Source: Syntrophomonadaceae bacterium
Lineage (GTDB): Bacteria > Bacillota > Dethiobacteria > DTU022
Reading direction: 5' to 3'
Length of the DNA stretch: 51,257 nt
Assembly (NCBI GenBank): GCA_003567725.1
Contig: PWYU01000038.1
Coordinates: forward strand, 1 to 51,257
Part shown: one piece after another, positions 41,492 through 49,415 of the stretch
How positions within the stretch are numbered: position 1 is the stretch's first letter
How the letters are laid out: each line of letters opens with the position of its first letter
The notes under the pieces: model-generated
The model's input: the letters and a program-made list of their open reading frames with translations, nothing else
Told to the model about the DNA's origin: nothing
Databases searched by the model: none
Made by a program: the position numbers and the translations under genes

Positions 41492-43615
41492 TTAATCCTT
41501 CCTGGTTACTTCTTCTATCGTTATTTTTACGTCAAGGGCCGTTGAGCCTTTAGTGTGAACCCGTACAGGGTTAATATCCATTTCGGTAATTTCTTTAAAA
41601 TCGCTAACCAGTTTGGCTGTACGCATAATGGTATCAACAAGGGCCTTTATATCAGCAGGTTTTTCGCCCCGATAGCCTTTTAGCATTTGATAAGCTTTGG
41701 TCTCGGTAATCATTTTTTCAACTTCTTCCCTGACAGTAAGGGCTGAGGCAAGGCGGAAGGAGACGTCTTCTAAAAGGTTGACGTAAATACCGCCCAGGCC
41801 AAAAACTACCAGTGGGCCAAATTGTACGTCTCTGGACATGCCGACGATAACTTCAACGCCTTCTCCAACCATATCCTGAACTTCAATACCATAAATCGGC
41901 GCATCGGGCAAATAATACCGGACACTATCCATTATTTTGTGGTAAGTTCTTACTACCTCTTTTTCATTTTGTAATCCAATAGCCACGCCACCGACATCAG
42001 TTTTATGAGCAATTCGGGGAGAAGATATTTTTAAGGCTACTGGAAAGCCGAGCTCTTTACCGATTTCTACGGCTTCTTCTTCTGAAGTAGCCAGATAAGT
42101 TTTGCTAACGGAAATGCCATAAGCTGACATAACATCAGAGGCCTCATGGCCGAGCAGGACTACCCGGCGATCAGCGAAAACTTTATCTAATGTCTGGCGT
42201 ACTTTATTTTGATCTATATTATTTAATGATTCTGATTTAGTTAATTCAGGTTTTTTAAGATATTTTCCGTAATCGATCATTCCCCGTAAAGATTGAATAG
42301 AAGGCTCGGGAAAAGTAAAAGTAGGAACAGAGTTTGCGGTAAGATAATTTCTCCCTTCAGCAAGGGCCTTCCCGCCCATGTATACTGCCATTAAAGGTTT
42401 TTGGCGATATTTTTTATTCAGCCTGACAATAGTACGGGCCGTTTCTTCTGGTTCTGTAACTGCAGCCGGACAAAGTAAAACCAGGGCGCTGTCCACATTT
42501 TCATCTTTGAGGATTGTTTCCAGTGCAAACCGGTAACGATCATCACGGGCATCCCCGATAATATCAACAGGGTTATAAATATTAGCTTCCTTGGGAAGAT
42601 TATCTCTGAGATGATCAATAGTTGTTTTTGTAAAGCGGGCCATCTTTAAGCCGTTTTTCTCAACAGCATCTGTGGCAACAATGGCCGGTCCGCCGGCGTT
42701 AGTAACTATGGCTACACGAGATTGATCCGGAAGAGGTTGAGTAGCAAAAGCCCTGGCCATATCAAAAAGATCGTTCATGCTTTTGGCTCTTAAAACTCCG
42801 CTTTGCCGAAAGGCGGCATCATAGGCGCGGTTACTGCCGGCTAAAGCGCCGGTATGAGAGCTGGCTGCCTGGGCACCGGCACTGCTGGTTCCCGATTTTA
42901 AAATGATAATTGGCTTCTTTTTACTGGCTTCAGAGCATACTTCTATAAAACGCTCACCATCATTTATATCTTCCACGTAACAAAGGATCACGTTAGTTTT
43001 TGGATCATCGGCACAGCTTTCAATCAGATCAATTTCTGAAAGGTTGGCTTTGTTGCCAGTACTGATAAACCGTGAAAAGCCCATCCCCATCTCAAAGCTC
43101 CAGTCAAGAATAGATACCAGCATAGCGCCGCTCTGGGAAATAAAAGAAATATTGCCTTTGTTGGGGATCCCTTCTGCGAAAGATGCATTTAAAGGAGTAT
43201 GTGTATCCATAAGGCCCACACAATTAGGACCGAGCATACGCATGTTATAGCGGCTGCAAATTGAGATTAATTCTTGTTCCTGCTTTAAACCCTCTTTGCC
43301 AATTTCCTTAAAACCGGCTGTAATCACGATCAGGCCTTTAATTCCTGCCTGGCCGCATTCTTCGGCCACTTGCACCACATGACGGGCCGGAACAGAAATT
43401 ACAGCCAGGTCCACAGCTGTATCAATATTTTTTACTGAGCCATAAGTCTTAAATCCGGCAATTTCACCTTCACCCGGATTGACAGGGTATATAGAACCTT
43501 TAAAGCCGCTTTTGATAATATTATCCAGGACAGCGTAACCGATTTTATGAGGCGATCTGGAAGCTCCGATTACTGCAATTGCTTCAGGATTAAATAAAAA
43601 CTCAAGTTTACTCAT
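41492..43615 (-). CDS. ADP-forming acetate-CoA ligase (ACD), fused alpha and beta
   Basis: Converts acyl-CoA, ADP and phosphate to acid, CoA and ATP, a substrate-level phosphorylation step in anaerobes. The 707-residue protein has a CoA-binding Rossmann domain (FNPEAIAVIGASRSPHKIGY), two succinyl-CoA ligase-like domains with the phosphorylated His254 in SSHTGALAG, and a C-terminal ATP-grasp domain (GFPVALKISSPRIAHKTDVG). This is the single-chain alpha-beta layout. ATG 43615 sits eight bases after AAGGA; GTG 43621 is an alternative. Acetyl-CoA is the likely but not proven substrate; branched or aromatic acyl-CoAs are possible. Confidence 0.9.
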   Translation of the reverse strand: MSKLEFLFNPEAIAVIGASRSPHKIGYAVLDNIIKSGFKGSIYPVNPGEGEIAGFKTYGSVKNIDTAVDLAVISVPARHVVQVAEECGQAGIKGLIVITAGFKEIGKEGLKQEQELISICSRYNMRMLGPNCVGLMDTHTPLNASFAEGIPNKGNISFISQSGAMLVSILDWSFEMGMGFSRFISTGNKANLSEIDLIESCADDPKTNVILCYVEDINDGERFIEVCSEASKKKPIIILKSGTSSAGAQAASSHTGALAGSNRAYDAAFRQSGVLRAKSMNDLFDMARAFATQPLPDQSRVAIVTNAGGPAIVATDAVEKNGLKMARFTKTTIDHLRDNLPKEANIYNPVDIIGDARDDRYRFALETILKDENVDSALVLLCPAAVTEPEETARTIVRLNKKYRQKPLMAVYMGGKALAEGRNYLTANSVPTFTFPEPSIQSLRGMIDYGKYLKKPELTKSESLNNIDQNKVRQTLDKVFADRRVVLLGHEASDVMSAYGISVSKTYLATSEEEAVEIGKELGFPVALKISSPRIAHKTDVGGVAIGLQNEKEVVRTYHKIMDSVRYYLPDAPIYGIEVQDMVGEGVEVIVGMSRDVQFGPLVVFGLGGIYVNLLEDVSFRLASALTVREEVEKMITETKAYQMLKGYRGEKPADIKALVDTIMRTAKLVSDFKEITEMDINPVRVHTKGSTALDVKITIEEVTRKD

Positions 43616-43671
43616 GACCACTTTCCTTTATTAAGATAATAAGACTGTACATTTAATTTTTATTCTAATCA

Positions 43672-43764
43672 TTGCAACTAATCAGGCATAGCCCGCTAAG
43701 CCACAGGGGGCAATTCCACCGTCTTCTTGGCGCCGCTTATCATTCAGCAAGGGAATTAGGCTGC
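43672..43764 (+). repeat. Dispersed intergenic repeat, copy B
   Basis: Shares TTGCAACTAATCAGGCATAG, the core CGCTAAGCCACAGGGG and GCTTATCATTCAGCAAGGG with copy C at 50781-50858, but carries about 24 extra bases (43710-43733) between the two halves. It lies in the spacer between the divergent acetate-CoA ligase and speD genes. Confidence 0.75.
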
Positions 43765-43832
43765 ATATCTACTTATTATTCTATATAATTTCCGGCATAT
43801 AATCAACTTTTGTTCGAATTTTTACAAGCACG

Positions 43833-43860
43833 TTGACTTTTAGCAACATTTTGGTACAAT
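43833..43860 (+). promoter_or_regulatory. Promoter of the speD-speE operon
   Basis: TTGACT (43833-43838), 16-nt spacer, TACAAT (43855-43860), 47 bases before the speD ATG. Confidence 0.75.
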
Positions 43861-43907
43861 GTATCCTGACACTTTGATTTGAAAAAAAATACAAGGAGGT
43901 ATCAGAG

Positions 43908-44291
43908 ATGAGCGTTTTAGGCCGTCATGTTTTGGCAGAATTTTATGGCTGCCCCATGGATATATTGTGCGATCTGGAACAGATCAAGCAATCCATGGTA
44001 GCGGCTGCACTAGAGGCTGGAGCTGAAGTAAAGGAAACTGTATTTCATCAGTTTAGCCCTCAAGGTGTTAGTGGTGTGGTAGTGATATCCGAGTCTCATT
44101 TGGCCATACATACCTGGCCTGAATTCGGATATGCTGCAGTAGATGTGTTTACCTGCGGTCAAACAGTTGACCCATGGGTGTCGTGTAATTATTTGAAACG
44201 TGTATTTTCAGCCCAAAATATGTCGGCTCGCGAGATTGAGCGTGGCATCTTTGACCTTCAGGTTGAATATAAGCCGGCAGCCAGTTATTAA
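43908..44291 (+). CDS. speD: S-adenosylmethionine decarboxylase proenzyme
   Basis: A pyruvoyl enzyme producing decarboxylated SAM, the aminopropyl donor for spermidine. The 127-residue short bacterial type (SpeH) is self-cleaved at Glu62-Ser63 in [13 protein letters not shown], and Ser63 becomes the pyruvoyl group. The cysteine in FTCGQT near residue 83 fits the catalytic Cys. AAGGAGG precedes ATG 43908. speE follows 60 bases downstream, giving a two-gene spermidine unit; no agmatinase or arginine decarboxylase gene is in the window. Confidence 0.96.
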   Translation: MSVLGRHVLAEFYGCPMDILCDLEQIKQSMVAAALEAGAEVKETVFHQFSPQGVSGVVVISESHLAIHTWPEFGYAAVDVFTCGQTVDPWVSCNYLKRVFSAQNMSAREIERGIFDLQVEYKPAASY

Positions 44292-44351
44292 GCTATATGT
44301 TTAAAATCAGGCAACAAATGGTCAGGAGAAATATGACAGGGGGCTATTACT

Positions 44352-45260
44352 ATGCCTTTTGAAAAAGATAAATGCTACATTGACTACACTTCTCCGGGAA
44401 CGGCTCATTTGTACGGTATTGAAAACTTTATAGTAAGTTTTCAAACTTCTTACCAGCAGGTAGAAATCGTTGATACAGAATTGTTTGGCCGCCTGCTGAT
44501 TTTAGACGGAAAAGTTCAGTCTGCGGAAAGCGATGAATATATTTACCACGAGGCCCTGGTACATCCGGCTATGTTGATGCATCCGGCACCTAAACGTGTT
44601 TTGGTTATCGGAGGGGGCGAAGGGGCTACTTTGCGGGAAGTGCTCAAACATCCTTCAGTGGAAGAATTGATTATGGTTGACCTGGATAAGGAAGTGGTGG
44701 AAAATTGCCAGCAGTACTTACAGGCCTGGCATCAGGGCAGTTTTAATGACAGCCGGGTAACTTTGCATTTTTTGGATGCCAGAGAATACCTGGAAAATGA
44801 AGAAGCATTATATGATGTGATTATCAGCGATGTGCCTGAACCGGTTGAGCAGGGTCCAGCTCTAAAACTTTTTACCACCCAGTACTTTAACCTGATTCAA
44901 ACCCGCCTGACAAATGGAGGTTTGGTGGCTTTGCAGGCCGGTGATTCAAGCCTGCCTTTTATAGAATCCCACAGTGCCATTCACAATACAATCAAACAAG
45001 TCATGCCTTTTATTAGGCCCTACCGGGCTTTTGTCCCTTCATATAATACCGAATGGGGCTTCATCCTGGCTGCTCCGGAAAATAAAGAGTTCCCCGGGCC
45101 TGATGAATTTAACCGGCTGCTGGAATCACGAAAGCTTAAGCTGAATTATTTTGATGGGGAAACAAGCCAGGCGATGTTTGCCGCTCCTAAAGATTTTAGA
45201 AAACGTTTACAGGAAGAAAAAACAGTGATCGATGACGATCATTTATTACCGATATATTAA
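44352..45260 (+). CDS. speE: Spermidine synthase
   Basis: Transfers the aminopropyl group from decarboxylated SAM to putrescine. The 302 residues include YQQVEIVDTELFGRLLILDG, DEYIYHEALVHPA, the SAM-type glycine loop VLVIGGGEGATLREVLKH and the catalytic Asp region IISDVPEPVEQGPA. The usual DxxDP reads DVPEP here, a mild variation also seen in thermophile enzymes with other amine substrates, so the acceptor might be agmatine or another polyamine. ndk follows 28 bases later. Confidence 0.92.
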   Translation: MPFEKDKCYIDYTSPGTAHLYGIENFIVSFQTSYQQVEIVDTELFGRLLILDGKVQSAESDEYIYHEALVHPAMLMHPAPKRVLVIGGGEGATLREVLKHPSVEELIMVDLDKEVVENCQQYLQAWHQGSFNDSRVTLHFLDAREYLENEEALYDVIISDVPEPVEQGPALKLFTTQYFNLIQTRLTNGGLVALQAGDSSLPFIESHSAIHNTIKQVMPFIRPYRAFVPSYNTEWGFILAAPENKEFPGPDEFNRLLESRKLKLNYFDGETSQAMFAAPKDFRKRLQEEKTVIDDDHLLPIY

Positions 45261-45288
45261 AACCAGCACCCAGGACACGGAGGAAAAT

Positions 45289-45747
45289 ATGGAAACAAAG
45301 GAAAGAACTTTTTTAATGGTTAAACCGGATGGTGTTCAAAGAAGCCTGGTCGGTACTGTTATTGGCAGAATGGAAAAGAAAGGTTTTAAGCTGGTGGCAA
45401 TGAAAATGATGCATATTGCACATGATCTGGCTTCCCGTCATTATGAAGAACATGAAGGCAAGCCTTTTTACAAAGGGTTGCTGGAATTTATCGCGTCCGG
45501 CCCAGTTGTAGCCATGATCTTAGAAGGTGATAATGTTATAGAAATGACCCGCTCTTTAGTTGGCGCAACCGACCCCCGAAAAGCAGCTCCAGGAACTATG
45601 CGTGGAGATCTGGCTGTTTTTACCGGGAAAAATATTGTACATGCATCCGATTCTCCTGAGAGCGCTAAAAGAGAGATTGCTTTATTTTTTAAAGAAGATG
45701 ATATTTACAGCTACGAACAGGCTCATGAAGGCTGGCTTTACGATTAA
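45289..45747 (+). CDS. ndk: Nucleoside diphosphate kinase
   Basis: Balances nucleoside triphosphate pools through a phosphohistidine. From ATG 45289 (GGAGGA upstream) the product has 152 residues: ERTFLMVKPDGVQRSLVG, the catalytic His118 in NIVHASDSPESA, and a normal C-terminus. An in-frame TTG-type extension back to 45232 overlaps speE and is rejected. A terminator follows. Confidence 0.97.
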   Translation: METKERTFLMVKPDGVQRSLVGTVIGRMEKKGFKLVAMKMMHIAHDLASRHYEEHEGKPFYKGLLEFIASGPVVAMILEGDNVIEMTRSLVGATDPRKAAPGTMRGDLAVFTGKNIVHASDSPESAKREIALFFKEDDIYSYEQAHEGWLYD

Positions 45748-45787
45748 GGCTAAAGAAGATCCCCTAATATTAAGTTTATTAGCGACG

Positions 45788-45818
45788 AAAACGGCTGAAG
45801 AATTTCAGCCGTTTTTTT
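45788..45818 (+). terminator. Rho-independent terminator after ndk
   Basis: A perfect 12-bp stem AAAACGGCTGAA/TTCAGCCGTTTT with loop GAAT and a run of seven Ts. It closes the speD-speE-ndk unit. Confidence 0.93.
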
Positions 45819-45888
45819 GTGGTGCGCCCGGCATGGGCGCAGCCTGACCCGATTGTCACTGAATAAAGGCATTGCTATATTGCTCCTC

Positions 45889-45917
45889 TTGATCTTTTAA
45901 AAGATATAAGCTATAAT
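45889..45917 (+). promoter_or_regulatory. Promoter of the zinc-ribbon/ferredoxin operon
   Basis: TTGATC (45889-45894), 17-nt spacer, perfect TATAAT (45912-45917). The predicted start, about 45924, falls inside the palindrome at 45923-45937. Confidence 0.85.
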
Positions 45918-45922
45918 TTAGA

Positions 45923-45937
45923 TAACTAATTAAGTTA
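45923..45937 (+). promoter_or_regulatory. Predicted Rrf2 operator, copy 1
   Basis: TAACTAATTAAGTTA, an inverted repeat TAAC-N7-GTTA placed six bases after the -10 box. It agrees at 13 of 15 positions with the site in front of the Rrf2 gene read on the minus strand (TAACCAATCAAGTTA). Confidence 0.65.
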
Positions 45938-45960
45938 GTAATAAAAGGAGGTGTTAAACG

Positions 45961-46593
45961 ATGTTTGCAACAAAATGCCCCGGACAGGACATGCGTTACT
46001 GGACTGCAGACGATGTCCATGAAGAAAAATGCCCTCACTGCGGAGAAATAGTTGAATTTTTTAAAACTGATATTCGCTTGCGCTGCCGCAATTGCAAAAC
46101 CAGGGTTGCCAATCCGCGTTTTAATATGGGATGCGCCGAATGGTGTGCCCATGCTGAGATGTGCCTGGGGTCAGCAGCTAAAGGAATTAATAAAAAATCA
46201 TTTCGTACCATCTTTGAAGAGGAGTTGGCACGCTTTGACATTATAAAACCAGAGCACAAAAAAACCATGCAGGAGATGATTAATAACGCAGAAGATAAGT
46301 GCCGCCGGGAAAGCATTGATATGCTCCCCGTTATAGCTTCTTTAACCATTTTAGCCTTGGTTAAGCTTAATCAGCTAAAAAATCCGGGCGCTTATCTTGA
46401 GCAGCTGGCAGTAGAGCATAACTTACCGTCGGAAGCGGTGGAAGAAACCAAAACCATAATCAACAGTCTTCTTTCAAAAAAAATCTTGGAAAGTAAAAAT
46501 CCGGGTGATTTTCTTAAGAAAACGGAAAATACAACAGAAAAAATTGTAAGTAAGCTATTTTTGAACGAAAGCTTAAGTTTTGCTCAAAAGTGA
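45961..46593 (+). CDS. Cysteine-rich zinc-ribbon/Fe-S protein with helical C-terminus
   Basis: A 210-residue protein. The first 70 residues are dense in cysteine: Cys6, two CxxC knuckles (Cys24/27 and Cys42/45), then Cys58, Cys62 and Cys68 in NMGCAEWCAHAEMCLG, suggesting a zinc ribbon plus a possible Fe-S or heme site. The rest is helical (about 75-150 resembles a degenerate HD-type fold; relatives are sometimes annotated as phosphohydrolases, but no HD pair is seen). It shares a predicted Rrf2 operator and an operon with the following ferredoxin gene, so a redox or nitrosative/oxygen-stress role is inferred. AAGGAGGTG precedes the ATG. Confidence 0.7.
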   Translation: MFATKCPGQDMRYWTADDVHEEKCPHCGEIVEFFKTDIRLRCRNCKTRVANPRFNMGCAEWCAHAEMCLGSAAKGINKKSFRTIFEEELARFDIIKPEHKKTMQEMINNAEDKCRRESIDMLPVIASLTILALVKLNQLKNPGAYLEQLAVEHNLPSEAVEETKTIINSLLSKKILESKNPGDFLKKTENTTEKIVSKLFLNESLSFAQK

Positions 46594-46630
46594 GCAGCAA
46601 TATTCGATTAGCAAAATGGAGGATAAAATA

Positions 46631-47344
46631 ATGAGCGAGGTTGTCAGAAAAATTATTTCTATCGATGAAAGTAAATGTGATGGTTGCGGGCTCTGCATTC
46701 CATCCTGTGAGGAAGGGGCCTTGCAGATTATTGATGGCAAGGCAAAACTCATTAAAGATGTTTACTGTGACGGTCTGGGCAATTGCCTTGGGGAATGCCC
46801 CCGGGGTGCTATTAAACTTATTGAACGTGAGGCAGAACCTTTTGATGAAAAAGCGGTGGAGGAGCATCTGTCTGCAGGAACAGTAAGCTGTGGAGCTCAA
46901 CAAATCAGAACTATGAGCGCTCCTGCAGCAGTAGAAAAAAAGGAATATTTAAAAGATAGTAAAGCTGATGCCCCGGAGGCGGAATTAAGTCACTGGCCGG
47001 TTCAACTGCACCTGGTAAATCCTGAAGCGCGCTTTTTGCAAAACCAGGATCTTTTAATTGCTGCTGACTGTGTACCTTTTGCCTTTGCAGATTTCCATCG
47101 GCAATTTCTAGCTGCGCGAGCTCTTGTTATAGGCTGTCCAAAACTTGATGATGTTGAAGCGTATCATCATAAATTGGTCGAAATATTTAAGAAAAACAAT
47201 ATCAAAAGCATCACCCTTGTCCATCTGGAGGTTGGTTGCTGTTACGGATTATCCCGCCTGGTTAGAGCGGCGCTGCAGGAATCCGGCGCAGACATTCCCC
47301 TAAATGAAACTGTCATCGGCGTAGATGGAAGCATAAAGGAATAA
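46631..47344 (+). CDS. Ferredoxin-domain [4Fe-4S] protein
   Basis: A 237-residue protein with an N-terminal two-cluster ferredoxin domain: Cys16/19/22 and Cys26 (CDGCGLCIPSC), then Cys46, Cys52 and Cys56 (CDGLGNCLGECPRGAI). A variable linker and a C-terminal globular domain follow, with CVPFAFADFH, VIGCPKLDD and VEVGCC-like HLEVGCCYGL, so additional cysteines may bind metal. Relatives occur next to cysteine-rich zinc-ribbon genes and Rrf2 or Crp-type regulators in anaerobes. GGAGG lies before ATG 46631; an upstream TTG at 46580 overlaps the previous gene and is rejected. Confidence 0.78.
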   Translation: MSEVVRKIISIDESKCDGCGLCIPSCEEGALQIIDGKAKLIKDVYCDGLGNCLGECPRGAIKLIEREAEPFDEKAVEEHLSAGTVSCGAQQIRTMSAPAAVEKKEYLKDSKADAPEAELSHWPVQLHLVNPEARFLQNQDLLIAADCVPFAFADFHRQFLAARALVIGCPKLDDVEAYHHKLVEIFKKNNIKSITLVHLEVGCCYGLSRLVRAALQESGADIPLNETVIGVDGSIKE

Positions 47345-47378
47345 ATGGAAATATAAAAGAATAAAAGGAAAGGAACCT

Positions 47379-47792
47379 TTAATAATCACTGGCCGCCTTT
47401 TCTGCCAGGTCCTTAATCGAAACTCCTTCCAGGACGGAGAGCATGTTGTTCTGGGCTTTAGCCCAAACTCCCCTTAAAGAGCAGTGGGTTTTATCCTGGC
47501 AGGGAGCGTCGCTAAAGAGGCAGCGGGTGATGCCGATAGGACCGTCTATCTTTTCTATAACTTCACGCATATTGATTTCGGATGGATCAATTATAAGTTT
47601 AATTCCGCCGGCAGGCCCCCTGGTTCCACTGGTCCAGTTTTCTTCTTTCATCACTGAAAGCAGCTGGATTACGAGGTTTGCAGGAATTGCCCGTTTTCGG
47701 GCTATTTCTTTACTGGTCACAACAGTACCGCTGGGATGAGACGCAAGTTCAGTTAAGATAATGATAGCGTACTCGGCTTTTTTTGTAATCAT
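47379..47792 (-). CDS. Rrf2-family transcriptional regulator
   Basis: A 137-residue winged-helix regulator (MITKKAEYAIIILTELASHP, TSKEIARKRAIPANLVIQLL, RGPAGGIKL) with the Rrf2 sensor cysteines Cys91, Cys98 and Cys104, spaced C-x6-C-x5-C, suited to an Fe-S cluster as in IscR or NsrR. It is convergent with the ferredoxin gene. Its own promoter carries a 15-bp palindrome matching one in the zinc-ribbon promoter, so autoregulation and control of that operon are predicted. IscS/IscU genes are absent, so it is not clearly IscR. Confidence 0.9.
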   Translation of the reverse strand: MITKKAEYAIIILTELASHPSGTVVTSKEIARKRAIPANLVIQLLSVMKEENWTSGTRGPAGGIKLIIDPSEINMREVIEKIDGPIGITRCLFSDAPCQDKTHCSLRGVWAKAQNNMLSVLEGVSIKDLAEKAASDY

Positions 47793-47812
47793 GGCCCAGT
47801 TCCTTTTATAAT

Positions 47813-47827
47813 TAACTTGATTGGTTA
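47813..47827 (-). promoter_or_regulatory. Predicted Rrf2 operator, copy 2
   Basis: On the minus strand TAACCAATCAAGTTA, an inverted repeat TAAC-N7-GTTA lying just downstream of the -10 box of the Rrf2 gene and 21 bases before its ATG. Nearly identical to the site at 45923-45937. Confidence 0.65.
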
Positions 47828-47828
47828 T

Positions 47829-47857
47829 ATTATATTTTAGAATATCCCGGTAGTCAA
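47829..47857 (-). promoter_or_regulatory. Promoter of the Rrf2 regulator gene
   Basis: On the minus strand: TTGACT (47857-47852), 17-nt spacer, perfect TATAAT (47834-47829). The predicted start falls within the palindrome. Confidence 0.85.
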
Positions 47858-47949
47858 ATTTGCATAAGAAACACTATGAATTCTGAACTAATTATATTAT
47901 AATAATATTAAAAGAGGTTATTAATAATAAAAAAGGTCGTTGATATAAG

Positions 47950-49335
47950 ATGAAAACACTTAATAATGCAAGACATAAATTAATTCTGACAGGTTTGATT
48001 CTTTTTTTCCTGGCTGGTGGTCTGCTTTTTAGTACCGGTAATGCAGGAGCACAACCAGAAGAAGGGCCTGTTTATGTTGTTGAGCTTAAAGGTGCTGTAA
48101 CAGCAGGTCAGAAGAGTTTTCTGGAAAGACAGATCCCGGTTGCTGTTGAGGAGAATGCCCAGCTTTTTGTACTGGTTATGAATACCCCCGGTGGGCTGGT
48201 TGATGCAACCCTTGAAATCAATGAGCTCTTTTTAAATGCTGAAGTACCGGTAGCCGTACTGGTCGCTCCTTCCGGAGCTATCGCCGGTTCAGCCGGTGCA
48301 TTCATCCTGGTATCTTCAGATATTGCTGCCATGGCGCCAGGAACTACAGTTGGGGCGGCCATGCCGGTAGCTATTTCACCGGAAGGAACAGAAGCGACTG
48401 ATGAAAAGACAATCAACTTTTATTCCTCGCATATGCGCAGCATTGCCAAAGAACAGGGGCGGCCGGAAGAACTGGCCGAGAAGTTTGTTACTGAAAACCT
48501 AACTCTTGATGCCAGAGAGGCCCTGGAAGAAGAAATGATCGAGTATATTGCCGGCAGCGTTCCAGAATTGTTAGAAGCAGTTGACGGATCAGAAATTGAA
48601 AAGCAGGGCGTTACCTACAGTTTAAATACCAAAGATGCCCCGATCATAGAACCGGCTATGAACCTCCGGGAAAGCCTGCAAAACTGGGTCAGTGACCCGC
48701 AAATCGCTTTTTTGATTTTGACAATCGGCTTTCTTGGAATTTATTTTGGTTTAAGCGCTCCTGGAACAATTGTTCCCGAAGTTAGCGGTTTGATTCTTTT
48801 AATCCTTGGTATTTATGGTATCGGTTTATTTGATACCAATACAACCGGTATTATAATGCTGCTTCTAGGGGCCGGTTTAATTGCTGCCGAAATATTTACC
48901 TCCGGTTTTGGAATTCTGGGTATAGGAGGAGCGGCATCTCTCCTGGCCGGAGCTATATTGCTGCCAACAGAACCCCTGATGGCCACAGACTGGTATGCCA
49001 CTTTCCTGGTTACCGTGGTCGGAACTGTGATCGGATTATTAATCATAATTCTTGTAGTCGCCCAGAGAGTTATTCATAGCCGCCTTAAGCATCAAAGCGG
49101 CAGCACTTATTTTAATACGCCAGAAAAAGGAAAAGTCGTCGAAGACATTAATCCTGAAGGCATGATCAAGGCCCGGGGGGAATTATGGAATGCACAAAGC
49201 AGTGAAGGCAAGCCAATTCCTGCCGGAACAGAAGTAGAAGTTGTCCGGGCAGAAACTCTTAAGCTCTGGGTCCGTCCCATGCAGGAAAAAAAGCAGCCTG
49301 ATGAAGACACAGAAATTTCTCAAGTTAAAGATTAA
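47950..49335 (+). CDS. nfeD: NfeD-family membrane serine protease (ClpP-like)
   Basis: A 461-residue membrane protein. After an N-terminal signal/anchor (about residues 10-30) comes a ClpP/crotonase-like protease domain with VLVMNTPGGLVDATLEI and the nucleophile Ser114 in SGAIAGSAGAFIL; Lys153 is a probable general base. Four to five membrane helices follow (about 245-365) and a C-terminal NfeD OB-fold (KARGELWNAQSSEGKPIPAG). The slipin gene follows 80 bases later, the standard NfeD-stomatin pair in which the protease is thought to cut the stomatin tail and shape membrane microdomains. Confidence 0.92.
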   Translation: MKTLNNARHKLILTGLILFFLAGGLLFSTGNAGAQPEEGPVYVVELKGAVTAGQKSFLERQIPVAVEENAQLFVLVMNTPGGLVDATLEINELFLNAEVPVAVLVAPSGAIAGSAGAFILVSSDIAAMAPGTTVGAAMPVAISPEGTEATDEKTINFYSSHMRSIAKEQGRPEELAEKFVTENLTLDAREALEEEMIEYIAGSVPELLEAVDGSEIEKQGVTYSLNTKDAPIIEPAMNLRESLQNWVSDPQIAFLILTIGFLGIYFGLSAPGTIVPEVSGLILLILGIYGIGLFDTNTTGIIMLLLGAGLIAAEIFTSGFGILGIGGAASLLAGAILLPTEPLMATDWYATFLVTVVGTVIGLLIIILVVAQRVIHSRLKHQSGSTYFNTPEKGKVVEDINPEGMIKARGELWNAQSSEGKPIPAGTEVEVVRAETLKLWVRPMQEKKQPDEDTEISQVKD

Positions 49336-49415
49336 GCAGTAGCAGTTAATGAAAGTATAGTGCACAACGACTTTAAATAGCTTGTAAATTATACAATAAC
49401 AAAGGAGGATGTTTT

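Noticed and set aside
43684-43710. Resemblance of the repeat core CGCTAAGCCACAGGGG to the CGCAAAGCCACGGG part of a c-di-GMP-I riboswitch
   Set aside because: The upstream half of the riboswitch (GCACAGGGCAAACC and the GAAA tetraloop hairpin) is missing in all three copies, and none is placed as a 5' leader directly before a plausible target gene.
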